From Lachancea dasiensis (taxonomy: Eukaryota > Ascomycota > Saccharomycetes > Saccharomycetales > Saccharomycetaceae): a stretch of DNA of 64,000 nucleotides. Both the position numbers and the translations under genes were made by a program. The notes under the pieces are model-generated. The model searched no databases. It worked only from the letters and a program-made list of their open reading frames with translations, and was not told the DNA's origin. Shown here one piece after another: positions 16,459 through 26,164 of this stretch (position 1 is its first letter; the number at the start of each line of letters is the position of its first letter). The DNA is taken from NCBI GenBank assembly GCA_900074725.1, contig LT598456.1:503488-567487 (forward strand), written 5' to 3'.

Positions 16459-19400
16459 ATGAGCGAAGAAAGTCTGTCCGAAGTGGGCGTCTCTCAAAAA
16501 GAGCAGTATGAAAGTACAGATTACACCAAATACCACGGAGACCTGGCGCCTCACTTCTTGGGGCTGAATACCATTGATAAGGCCGAGGCTTCTCCATTGA
16601 AGGACTACGTCAAGTCGCATGGCGGTCACACTGTCATTTCCAAAGTTCTGATTGCCAATAACGGTATTGCTGCCGTCAAGGAGATCCGTTCGGTGCGCAA
16701 GTGGGCGTATGAAACGTTTGGTAATGAACGCGCCGTCCAATTTGTTGCGATGGCCACTCCTGAAGACATGGAGGCGAATGCCGAATATCTGAGAATGGCC
16801 GATCAATACGTCGAGGTTCCCGGTGGCACCAACAACAACAACTATGCCAACGTGGACCTCATCGTGGAAATTGCCGAAAGAGCCAATGTCGATGCCGTCT
16901 GGGCTGGCTGGGGTCATGCCTCCGAAAACCCATTGCTACCAGAAAAACTGGCTCAATCCCCACGTAAAATTATCTTTATTGGTCCACCTGGTAACGCCAT
17001 GAGATCTCTTGGTGACAAGATCTCCTCGACCATTGTGGCCCAGCACGCTAACGTCCCATGTATCCCATGGTCTGGTACCGGGGTCGATGAAGTCTATTTG
17101 GACGAGACCAACGGCTTGGTTTCGGTTCAAGATGACGTGTACCAGAAAGGTTGCTGCAGCTCGCCAGAGGATGGCCTTGCCAAGGCTAAAATGATTGGGT
17201 TCCCCGTTATGGTCAAGGCATCTGAAGGTGGTGGTGGTAAGGGTATCAGAAAAGTGGAAAGAGAAGAGGATTTCTTGTCTCTTTACACACAAGCCGCTAA
17301 CGAAATCCCTGGCTCTCCAATCTTCATCATGAAATTGGCCGGCAAAGCTCGCCATTTGGAGGTTCAACTTCTAGCCGACCAGTACGGTACAAACATCTCC
17401 CTATTCGGCCGTGATTGTTCGGTCCAAAGACGTCACCAAAAGATTATAGAGGAGGCTCCGGTCACCATTGCCAAGCCAGACACGTTCACCGAGATGGAGA
17501 AATCTGCTGTCAGACTCGGTAAATTGGTGGGCTACGTCTCTGCTGGTACCGTGGAATACCTATACTCCCACGAAGATGATAAATTCTACTTTCTAGAACT
17601 CAACCCTAGATTGCAAGTTGAGCATCCAACCACAGAGATGGTTACTGGTGTGAATTTGCCAGCAGCTCAATTGCAAATCGCTATGGGTATTCCAATGCAC
17701 AGAATCAGAGACATCAGACTACTCTACGGTGTTGATCCCCACACCGCTTCCGAGATCGACTTTGATTTCAGTTCCGAGGGCTCCCTACAAACTCAAAGGA
17801 AGCCAAACCCTAAGGGACACTGTACTGCTTGTCGTATCACTTCTGAAGATCCCAACGAAGGGTTCAAACCATCAGGTGGTTCTTTGCATGAGTTGAATTT
17901 CCGCTCTTCTTCCAATGTTTGGGGTTACTTCTCTGTGTCTAGCAGTGGTGGAATTCACTCCTTTTCAGATTCTCAATTTGGTCACATCTTTGCCTTTGGA
18001 GAAAACAGACAGGCTTCAAGAAAGCATATGGTTGTGGCGTTAAAGGAATTGTCCATTAGAGGTGATTTCAGAACCACGGTAGAGTACTTGATCAAGCTTT
18101 TGGAAACTGAGGACTTCGAGGGAAACTCGATCACTACCGGATGGTTGGACGATTTGATTTCTCAGAAAATGACCGCAGAAAAGCCTGATTCAACCTTGGC
18201 CGTCATTTGTGGTGCCGCTACTAAAGTATTCATCGCTTCTGAAAGCGGTCGTAAAGACTACATCGCAAGTTTGCAGAAGGGTCAAGTTCCTAACAAGTCA
18301 TTGCTGCAAACGATGTACCCAGTTGAATTTATCCACGAAGGTAAGAGATACAAATTTACTGTGGCCAAGTCTGCAGACGACCGCTATACTTTGTTCATTA
18401 ACGGCTCAAAGTGCGAAGTTGGCGTCCGTAAGCTCTCTGATGGTGGTCTTTTGATCGCTCTCGGTGGTAAATCCCACACGATCTACTGGAAAGAAGAGGT
18501 TTCGGCCACCAGATTATCAGTAGACTCTATGACCACCTTGCTAGAAGTAGAAAATGACCCAACTCAGTTGCGTACACCTTCTCCAGGTAAGCTTGTGAAG
18601 TTCTTGGTTGAAAACGGCGACCACGTCGGCGCAGGCCAACCATACGCTGAAGTCGAAGTCATGAAAATGCAAATGCCTCTGATCTCTCAAGAAAGCGGTA
18701 TAGTTCAGCTATTGAAGCAGCCTGGGTCTACAGTGGCTGCGGGTGATATTTTGGCCATTCTTGCTCTAGATGATCCCACGAAGGTTAAGCATGCTTTGCC
18801 CTTCGACGGTCTCCTGCCTGACATGGGTGCTCCAATTGTAGAAGGTACTAAGCCTGCTCACAAGTTCAGATCGTTGGTTTCCACTTTACAAAACATTCTA
18901 GATGGTTATGACAACCAGGTTATTATGAACGCTTCTTTGCAACAGTTGATTGAAGTTCTGAGAAACCCGCAATTACCTTACTCCGAATGGAAAATGCAAT
19001 CTTCGGCTCTTCACTCAAGACTCCCTATCAAATTGGACGAACAATTAGAGCAATTGGTTCAGCGGTCATCTAACAGAAATGCTCAATTTCCATCGGGTCA
19101 ACTTGGTAAGATGCTAGAGAATGCTTTGAAGGAATCCGATAATCCTTTGTTTGGCAGTGTCATCGAGCCCTTAGTTGATATTACTACCCGCTATGCTAAT
19201 GGCTTGGAGGCCCACGAGCATTCGGTTTTCGCTAAATTTTTACAACATTACTATGATGTTGAAAAGTTGTTCAGTGGATCTAATATTCGTGAAGAGGACG
19301 TTATCTTAAAATTGCGTGACGAAAATACCGAGAACTTAGACCGCGTGGTCCTTACCGTTCTGTCGCATTCTCGTGTTTCCGCCAAGAATAACTTGATTTT

Positions 19401-22400
19401 GGCAATCTTGAAACATTACCAACCTCTCTGTAAATTATCTTCTGAAGTTTCTGCTACCATTTCAGAACCACTGAAAAATATTGTGGAGCTCGAATCTAAG
19501 ACCACCGCAAAGGTTGCCCTACAAGCTAGAGAAATTTTGATTCAAGCTGCTTTGCCGTCTGTGAGAGAGAGAACAGACCAGATTGAGCACATCTTAAGAA
19601 GTTCTGTGGTCAAGACCGCGTATGGTGCCTTTGATAGTAAGCGCAACGACCCTGACTTGGATATTCTAAACGATTTGATTGATTCCAATTACGTTGTATT
19701 CGACGTTCTTACTCAATTCCTCACGCACCGTGACCCATCTGTCGCAGCCGCAGCCGCAGAAGTTTACATCCGTCGTGCCTATAGAGCATACACGATTGGG
19801 GATTTGAAGCATTACACGCAATCCAACAACGCGATCGTGGAATGGAAGTTCCAGCTTCCATCCGCCGCATTTGCCTCAGTTCCTCAGGTTAAGAGTAAGA
19901 TGGGCATGCACAGAGCAATCTCTGTCTCCGATTTAACTTACGTTTCCGAAGGTGACAACCAACCTTTGAGAACTGGTATTTTGGTAGCTTCTTCTCACTT
20001 GGATGATGTCGACGATGGTCTTGCCAGGGGATTGCAATTGGTTCCACACCAATCAGTTGCTTCTCATGGCCCTGTTCCGGACAGGTCTAATGGGGGTGCT
20101 ACTTTAAGCAATGTTGCAAATGTTTCGGTTGCTTCCACTGAAGGTTTCGAGACTGAAGAAGAAGTTCTCAACAGATTGAGAGAAATTTTGGATGTTAACA
20201 AACAACAATTAGTTGACGCTTCTATTCGCCGTATCACCTTCGTCTTCGGCTACAAAGATGGCGCTTATCCAAAGTACTATACCTTCAGAGGTCCAGGTTA
20301 CGTTGAAGACGAAACGATCCGTCATATCGAACCTGCTTTGGCCTTCCAACTAGAAATGGGAAGAATGTCCAATTTCAATATCAAGCAAATCTTCACTGAA
20401 AACAGAAACATTCACGTCTACGAGGCTACCGGAAAGAACTCTGCTGTTGACAAAAGATTCTTTACAAGAGGTATCATTAGGACGAGCAGAATCAGTGATG
20501 ATATCACCATTCAAGAGTATCTCACCTCAGAAGCCAATCGCCTCATGAGTAACATTCTTGACAATTTGGAAGTCATCGATACCTCGAACTCCGACTTGAA
20601 CCACATTTTCATTCATTTTTCTGCTGTTTTCGATGTCTCGTTCGAGGATGTCGAAGCGGCATTCGGTGGTTTCTTGGAGCGGTTTGGAAAGAGACTGTTG
20701 AGATTACGTGTTGGCGCTGCAGAGATCCGTATTATCATCAAAGATCCTCAAAGTGGAGCTCCTGTTCCGTTGAGAGCCTTGATCAACAACGTCTCTGGTT
20801 ACGTGGTCAAGACTGAGCTATACACCGAAGTTAAAAACACACAAGGTGAATGGGTCTTCAAGTCCTTAGAGAAACCGGGCTCCATGCATTTGAGACCAAT
20901 TGCTACGCCATACCCTGCTAAGGAATCTTTGCAGCCAAAACGTTACAAGGCTCATTTGATGGGTACTACTTATGTTTATGACTTCCCAGAACTGTTCCGC
21001 CAAGCCACCGTATCGCAATGGAAGAAACTAGCCCCAAAGACTAAGCTTTCTGATGAGTTTTTCATTGCCAATGAATTGATTGAGGAGGAGAACGGCGAAC
21101 TAACTGAGATTGACCGCGAACCTGGTGCTAATACTATCGGTATGGTCGCGTTTAAAGTTACTGTTAAGACACCAGAATATCCAAGAGGTCGTCAATTTGT
21201 AATTGTGGCCAATGATATCACTTATAAAATTGGTTCGTTCGGTCCCCAAGAGGACGCTTTTTTTAATAAGGTGACAGAGTATGCCAGAAAACGTGGTATT
21301 CCAAGAATTTACCTGTCTGCCAACTCCGGTGCTAGAATTGGTGTTGCTGAGGAATTGGTCCCTCTCTTCAAAGTTGCATGGAACGATGCAGAGAATCCAT
21401 CTAAGGGATTCGAATATCTTTACATGACAGCCGAAGGACTAGCTGAGCTTAAGAAGCAGCGTAAGGAAAATGCCGTCGTTACCGAGCGTGTTGTCGAGAG
21501 CGGTGAAGAGCGTCACATCATCAAGGCTATCATTGGTGCTGACGACGGTTTAGGTGTCGAGTGTTTGAAGGGCTCTGGTTTAATTGCGGGCGCCACTTCG
21601 AGAGCATACAAAGACATTTTCACTATCACTCTAGTTACATGCAGATCCGTCGGTATCGGTGCTTATCTTGTGAGGTTGGGCCAAAGAGCCATCCAAGTCG
21701 AGGGCCAGCCCATTATCTTGACTGGTGCTCCAGCCATTAACAAACTGCTAGGTAGCGAAGTTTACTCCTCAAATTTGCAATTAGGTGGTACTCAAATCAT
21801 GTACAACAATGGTGTTTCTCACTTGACTGCCCAAGACGACTTGGCTGGTGTCGAAAAGATCATGGATTGGTTGTCATACGTGCCAGCTAAGCGCGACATG
21901 CCTGTCCCTATCCTTGAAAATGAAGACAACTGGGACAGAGAAATTGATTTTGTGCCAACAAATGAAAGTCCTTACGACGTTAGATGGATGATTGAAGGTA
22001 AACAAACAGACCAGGGTTTCGAATTTGGTCTCTTTGACAAGGGATCTTTCCAAGAAACGCTATCTGGTTGGGCCAAGGGTGTCGTTGTAGGGAGAGCTCG
22101 TTTAGGTGGTATTCCTCTCGGGGTTATCGGTGTTGAGACCCGTCTCGTGGAAAACATGATTCCAGCTGATCCCGCTAACCCTGATTCCAGAGAAACGTTG
22201 ATTCAAGAAGCTGGTCAAGTTTGGTATCCTAACTCTGCTTTTAAGACAGCTCAAGCGATTAACGATTTCAACTATGGTGAACAGTTGCCATTGATGATTT
22301 TGGCCAACTGGAGAGGTTTCTCTGGTGGTCAGCGTGATATGTACAACGAAGTGTTGAAGTATGGTTCTTTCATTGTTGATGCTTTAGTCGGTTACAAGCA

Positions 22401-23154
22401 GCCTATTTTCACGTACATTCCACCAACTGGTGAATTGAGAGGTGGTTCTTGGGTTGTGGTCGACCCAACCATCAACGCTGAACAAATGGAAATGTACGCT
22501 GACGTCAACTCGAGGGCAGGTGTTTTGGAGCCTGAGGGTATGGTTGGTATCAAATACCGCAGAGAAAAATTGCTAGCGACCATGTCCAGACTAGATCCTA
22601 CTTACAAGAGCTTGAAGAGTCAGTTGGCTGACTCTAGCTTGGCTCCAGAAAAGCATCAAGAAATCGCTGTCAAGCTTGCTGCTCGTGAAAAGTTGTTGAT
22701 GCCAATTTACCATCAAATCTCTGTCCAATTCGCTGACTTGCATGACAGAAGCGGTCGTATGGTTGCCAAGGATGTTATCAGCAAAGAATTGGATTGGCCA
22801 GAGGCTCGTCGTTTCTTCTTCTGGAGATTGAGAAGAAGATTGAACGAGGAATACTTGATTAAGAGATTGAATGTCGAGTTGCCAAATGCGAAGCGACTAG
22901 AAAAGATCGCCAGACTAAATTCATGGTACCCTGCTTCTGTTGATAGAGATGATGATAGAGTGGTGGCCACTTGGATCGAGGAAAACTACAATGTTTTGGA
23001 GGAGCAATTGAGAGTACTAAAACTAGAGAGCTTTGCTCAAAACCTGGCCAAATCTATCAGAAGTGACCACGAAAATACAATCAATGGCCTAGCCGAGGTT
23101 CTAAAACTTTTGTCCGTTGATGACAAGGAGAAAATTTTGAACAGTTTGAAGTGA
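16459..23154 (+). CDS. ACC1: Acc1, acetyl-CoA carboxylase
   Basis: A 2231-residue multifunctional enzyme (S. cerevisiae 2233) that makes malonyl-CoA, the committed step of fatty-acid synthesis. In order: biotin carboxylase (about 50-550) with the Gly-rich ATP-grasp loop SEGGGGKGIRKV near residue 257 and VEHPTTEMVTGVNLPAAQLQ. The biotin carrier domain has EVMKMQM with the biotinyl Lys at 736. A long central region follows, then the carboxyltransferase (about 1480-2230) with YLSANSGARIGVAEEL and LANWRGFSGGQRDMY. Ser1155 in MHRAISVSDL matches the Snf1/AMPK inhibitory site. Codon use becomes strongly biased, as expected for high expression. The ATG gives the usual N-terminus MSEESLSE. SMM1 follows convergently, as in the YNR015W-YNR016C pair. 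Confidence 0.98.
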   Translation: MSEESLSEVGVSQKEQYESTDYTKYHGDLAPHFLGLNTIDKAEASPLKDYVKSHGGHTVISKVLIANNGIAAVKEIRSVRKWAYETFGNERAVQFVAMATPEDMEANAEYLRMADQYVEVPGGTNNNNYANVDLIVEIAERANVDAVWAGWGHASENPLLPEKLAQSPRKIIFIGPPGNAMRSLGDKISSTIVAQHANVPCIPWSGTGVDEVYLDETNGLVSVQDDVYQKGCCSSPEDGLAKAKMIGFPVMVKASEGGGGKGIRKVEREEDFLSLYTQAANEIPGSPIFIMKLAGKARHLEVQLLADQYGTNISLFGRDCSVQRRHQKIIEEAPVTIAKPDTFTEMEKSAVRLGKLVGYVSAGTVEYLYSHEDDKFYFLELNPRLQVEHPTTEMVTGVNLPAAQLQIAMGIPMHRIRDIRLLYGVDPHTASEIDFDFSSEGSLQTQRKPNPKGHCTACRITSEDPNEGFKPSGGSLHELNFRSSSNVWGYFSVSSSGGIHSFSDSQFGHIFAFGENRQASRKHMVVALKELSIRGDFRTTVEYLIKLLETEDFEGNSITTGWLDDLISQKMTAEKPDSTLAVICGAATKVFIASESGRKDYIASLQKGQVPNKSLLQTMYPVEFIHEGKRYKFTVAKSADDRYTLFINGSKCEVGVRKLSDGGLLIALGGKSHTIYWKEEVSATRLSVDSMTTLLEVENDPTQLRTPSPGKLVKFLVENGDHVGAGQPYAEVEVMKMQMPLISQESGIVQLLKQPGSTVAAGDILAILALDDPTKVKHALPFDGLLPDMGAPIVEGTKPAHKFRSLVSTLQNILDGYDNQVIMNASLQQLIEVLRNPQLPYSEWKMQSSALHSRLPIKLDEQLEQLVQRSSNRNAQFPSGQLGKMLENALKESDNPLFGSVIEPLVDITTRYANGLEAHEHSVFAKFLQHYYDVEKLFSGSNIREEDVILKLRDENTENLDRVVLTVLSHSRVSAKNNLILAILKHYQPLCKLSSEVSATISEPLKNIVELESKTTAKVALQAREILIQAALPSVRERTDQIEHILRSSVVKTAYGAFDSKRNDPDLDILNDLIDSNYVVFDVLTQFLTHRDPSVAAAAAEVYIRRAYRAYTIGDLKHYTQSNNAIVEWKFQLPSAAFASVPQVKSKMGMHRAISVSDLTYVSEGDNQPLRTGILVASSHLDDVDDGLARGLQLVPHQSVASHGPVPDRSNGGATLSNVANVSVASTEGFETEEEVLNRLREILDVNKQQLVDASIRRITFVFGYKDGAYPKYYTFRGPGYVEDETIRHIEPALAFQLEMGRMSNFNIKQIFTENRNIHVYEATGKNSAVDKRFFTRGIIRTSRISDDITIQEYLTSEANRLMSNILDNLEVIDTSNSDLNHIFIHFSAVFDVSFEDVEAAFGGFLERFGKRLLRLRVGAAEIRIIIKDPQSGAPVPLRALINNVSGYVVKTELYTEVKNTQGEWVFKSLEKPGSMHLRPIATPYPAKESLQPKRYKAHLMGTTYVYDFPELFRQATVSQWKKLAPKTKLSDEFFIANELIEEENGELTEIDREPGANTIGMVAFKVTVKTPEYPRGRQFVIVANDITYKIGSFGPQEDAFFNKVTEYARKRGIPRIYLSANSGARIGVAEELVPLFKVAWNDAENPSKGFEYLYMTAEGLAELKKQRKENAVVTERVVESGEERHIIKAIIGADDGLGVECLKGSGLIAGATSRAYKDIFTITLVTCRSVGIGAYLVRLGQRAIQVEGQPIILTGAPAINKLLGSEVYSSNLQLGGTQIMYNNGVSHLTAQDDLAGVEKIMDWLSYVPAKRDMPVPILENEDNWDREIDFVPTNESPYDVRWMIEGKQTDQGFEFGLFDKGSFQETLSGWAKGVVVGRARLGGIPLGVIGVETRLVENMIPADPANPDSRETLIQEAGQVWYPNSAFKTAQAINDFNYGEQLPLMILANWRGFSGGQRDMYNEVLKYGSFIVDALVGYKQPIFTYIPPTGELRGGSWVVVDPTINAEQMEMYADVNSRAGVLEPEGMVGIKYRREKLLATMSRLDPTYKSLKSQLADSSLAPEKHQEIAVKLAAREKLLMPIYHQISVQFADLHDRSGRMVAKDVISKELDWPEARRFFFWRLRRRLNEEYLIKRLNVELPNAKRLEKIARLNSWYPASVDRDDDRVVATWIEENYNVLEEQLRVLKLESFAQNLAKSIRSDHENTINGLAEVLKLLSVDDKEKILNSLK

Positions 23155-23475
23155 GATGCTAGAATGAGGAAGATGCCACTTTAATTTCCTCTTCTGACAG
23201 CTCAACTCACAATATTGGTTGAAGTTTATATTGATGGCCGCTTTGATTAGCCTTCGGATTGTTATCTGAACCTTTTGTTGTTGTGGGTCCTTTTAACGAA
23301 ACTTTACGTCTATCGAAGGACGGTCTCAAGTTGAATTGTATACTAGTGTATTTTATCTAAACCAAGGCGGGTGAACGTACGTTTGTTACATATAATTTAA
23401 ATATGCCTGTGCAATAATGATTAGAAATTTTAAACGAATGGAGAATGTGTGAGCCGTGAGCCGACCTAGCTCAGA
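23155..23475. other. Convergent gap ACC1/SMM1
   Basis: About 320 bases of 3' flanking DNA shared by two convergent genes. T/A-rich stretches around 23340-23430 probably serve polyadenylation in both directions. Nothing else is seen. Confidence 0.4.
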
Positions 23476-24645
23476 TCAGGCACTTTTAATTTTCTTATGG
23501 TCAGCATCTAAGTCAGCGTCGACTGGACGTTTACGATCGGAGTCAGAATTTTGAGTAATGGTAGCTTTAGCTTGACATTCCTGCGACTTTTTGTCTGCCG
23601 CTTGTTTCTTGGCAATTCTCTCACGTTCGCGGCAGTCAACCAAATATTCTGTGGGATCACCCAAGGGTTGACCGTCTTCACTCATAAGCGAAACAACATG
23701 GTTGATTTCATTCATTGATTTGCAGCGTGTAAAATACTGATAAAACTTGGATTTCCCAGGCACGATTCGGGTCAGCATGTACTTCGAGTTGTTGACACTA
23801 TGGTCAAATCGGTCCGCGATAGACAGATAGGCCCGCACAGCCCCGTGCCAAGGCAGGGGTGACGATGAGAATGAGGTAGGGTTGGCTTCTGCGCAGTCAG
23901 CCATCATGCCGCCGACCTTGTCCGACAATCCCATTTGCTCTCGCACTTGGAGGAAGTGCGACCGATTTTGAATGGCCCCGTTGATGATCAGACTCACCTG
24001 GTGCTCCTGACAGACATTGAAGATGGCAGGTATATAGTCTCGAATGGGTGCTTGCCTGTTGCGCATAGGTGTGGTTCTGCAATGAACGGTCAAATTGCTG
24101 ATGCCAGTCCCACACAGACGCTTTACAAGATCCACGGTAAGAGCTTCATCCTCTAGGAGTCGTATTTTTACGCTAATGGGCTTCCGATGTGGTTTACCCA
24201 CCTGTTCCACTAAAGAAGTCAAAATGGAACACAGAACATCTGGGTTCTTCAAAAGCGCTGCACCCATCCCCGAGTGTATGGAAAAGTGCTTCGGACAGCC
24301 TGCGTTCAAATCAATACCATCCACGTCTTTTATTACCACTTGCGCAGCTTGCACCGCCAGCTGAGGATTGGAAGAGCCCAACTGAAAAATCATTTTCCCG
24401 GCTTCGATCTCTGGAAAAGTTCTGAAAACCACACTAGCGGGTTTGTTCTCGCTTGAGCCTGGTGCTACGAAATCAACCGTACGCAGCTTCTTGTTGTCGA
24501 CACGCTGGCACTGTATGAGTTTCTTGTCAATAATTTCTGGTGACCAAACCAAATCTGCTCCGTATTTCAGTGCCAGCAACCGTGTAGGAAGCTCCCCGGC
24601 ACGTACCATCGGAGCCAAGACCAGTTTACCAGCATACGTTACCAT
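23476..24645 (-). CDS. SMM1: Smm1/Dus2, tRNA dihydrouridine synthase
   Basis: This FMN- and NADPH-dependent enzyme reduces uridine 20 in the D-loop of tRNAs. The 389-residue product has the TIM-barrel FMN-binding N-terminus KLVLAPMVRAGELPTRLLAL. The catalytic Cys117 is in DLNAGCPKHFSIHSGMGAAL. SVKIRLL, NLTVHCRTTPMRNR and SLIINGAI follow. The Lys/Arg-rich C-terminus may help tRNA binding or nuclear entry. The ATG at 24643-24645 gives MVTYAGKLVLAP, the same start as S. cerevisiae (384 residues); three codons upstream begin with GTG and are ignored. It is convergent with ACC1, as in S. cerevisiae. Confidence 0.96.
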   Translation of the reverse strand: MVTYAGKLVLAPMVRAGELPTRLLALKYGADLVWSPEIIDKKLIQCQRVDNKKLRTVDFVAPGSSENKPASVVFRTFPEIEAGKMIFQLGSSNPQLAVQAAQVVIKDVDGIDLNAGCPKHFSIHSGMGAALLKNPDVLCSILTSLVEQVGKPHRKPISVKIRLLEDEALTVDLVKRLCGTGISNLTVHCRTTPMRNRQAPIRDYIPAIFNVCQEHQVSLIINGAIQNRSHFLQVREQMGLSDKVGGMMADCAEANPTSFSSSPLPWHGAVRAYLSIADRFDHSVNNSKYMLTRIVPGKSKFYQYFTRCKSMNEINHVVSLMSEDGQPLGDPTEYLVDCRERERIAKKQAADKKSQECQAKATITQNSDSDRKRPVDADLDADHKKIKSA

Positions 24646-26164
24646 AAGGACCACGGTTTAAATCACTATTCGCTGGGATGTTGGCTTCTAAGATCGATGG
24701 GATGGCTTGAGATGAGATGTGCTCGGTTATACCACCCGATCACGTGACAGCTTCTCTGGTTATCCGACGACACGATGAAATGGCCAGTATGACATTAACC
24801 AACCTGTCAATGAGCTCAACACTCGTCTGGCGCTGTCTTCAACCTATTGGTAAAGTCAGTATTTGTGTGACCACCTCAGGTTTTTCTCTATTTACCATGC
24901 TGAAAGATGTGAAAGAATCTGAACACCTTAGTTTTGGGTGATAATGTGTCAAAGCTTACTGGGAGCCCCGATGTTAGACGAGAACTGATTCAACTGATGG
25001 CGGGAAGTATTGGGGACGAACTACAATGATCAGTAGACCATTGTAGGACAATGGGTTAAATAAACTTACAAATAGCAGCAGGGCCTAAGCCTTGTACATT
25101 ACGGAAACGGTGGGCCAGAAAGGACTGGAGGTAATCATTTGAAGCCACCGGATCGTGATTTTATCTTGCCGGGCGTATCGCTTTAGCCCAAGGTGTTTGT
25201 AGATTAATAAGTATATTAGCAGTTATTTGTTTATGAGAATAGCTAGTGCTATAGCACCTACCTCCTTCTATAACTACTATGATGAGAACAAAAAGTCGGC
25301 AAACGAAGCCTTTTTCTGTCTACGATGGTGAATGAGCCACACCACATACAATGAGCAGTGGCATTGACATTTTGGAATGGTCTTCACTACAATGGCGAGG
25401 TTTAGGATTTTAGCCGCCCGGAAAGTACGTGGGCGGAGTTCAGAATAGCAGGATAGCAGGATAGCTTCCTAGGCCCATGGGTTAGCCACTTTAATGTCAG
25501 TAAATTGTCTGGCGTTTGACATTGAACCATCGAGCTACAACGGTTGCTTGTTCTACGCTGCACACAGACAAAATAAAGTGTTTGAGCTTGTCTACTTCAC
25601 TCTACGATTGGCAGCTTGTTTGAAATTAAGTACACCATGCGCTTTCCTAGCACGCAGTAAATCAATAGAAGCGGCTTGCATACTTATGGACGCACTACGG
25701 TGCATATTATGAGTAGTTCCGATTCATTAGTAAACGAGGAGCTTTTCAAACAATCGGTCCACTGATATATTCACACTTGTTTCCATCGCACCGCGTTCAC
25801 GGCCCCTGGAGACGCTTACAACAAGGTTCGATGATCTCAGGGAGCCCCCAAACTGGTCGAAGACACATTCAAATGACTTTTTACACCCGGGTGGCCTAAT
25901 ATAAAACACGACATTCATGACTTCATCCTGTTGGTCTTTTTCTATGGCTATTCCGCGTGCCAGAGCATACTCGACGCGAGATTGTATTTGCGTTCCAGAT
26001 TTCGAGTGTGAAACTATTGTTGTCTCAGTTTTTACGTAAGTACCTCTGATACATTCTCAACCGACGCGAAAACTGGGATATAAAGAAAGACTAAACTTGA
26101 TGAAAACTATACCATGCCCTTGAGAGGTTGCCCGTATGCAAGGTCACTGTAAGTTGCGAGAGCC
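24646..26164. promoter_or_regulatory. Intergenic region SMM1/MSB1
   Basis: About 1.5 kb between divergent genes. A CACGTG lies near 24740 and a short direct repeat, GGATAGCA-type, near 25449-25470. A leftward open frame from about 26070 to 25727 contains one late ATG (25918) and is discussed under findings. No recognised gene is present. Confidence 0.4.

Noticed and set aside
16321-16917. Antisense 198-codon frame over the ACC1 5' end, with a Cys run
   Set aside because: A shadow of ACC1; the Cys run is the antisense of the ACA repeat.
25815-25835. GTTCGATGATC considered as a tRNA B box
   Set aside because: It lacks the closing CC and there is no matching acceptor or anticodon arm upstream.
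24646-26164. Search for solo LTRs or other transposon remnants in the larger gaps
   Set aside because: No TG...CA-bounded repeat, target-site duplication or transposon protein fragment was found by eye here or in the other gaps.
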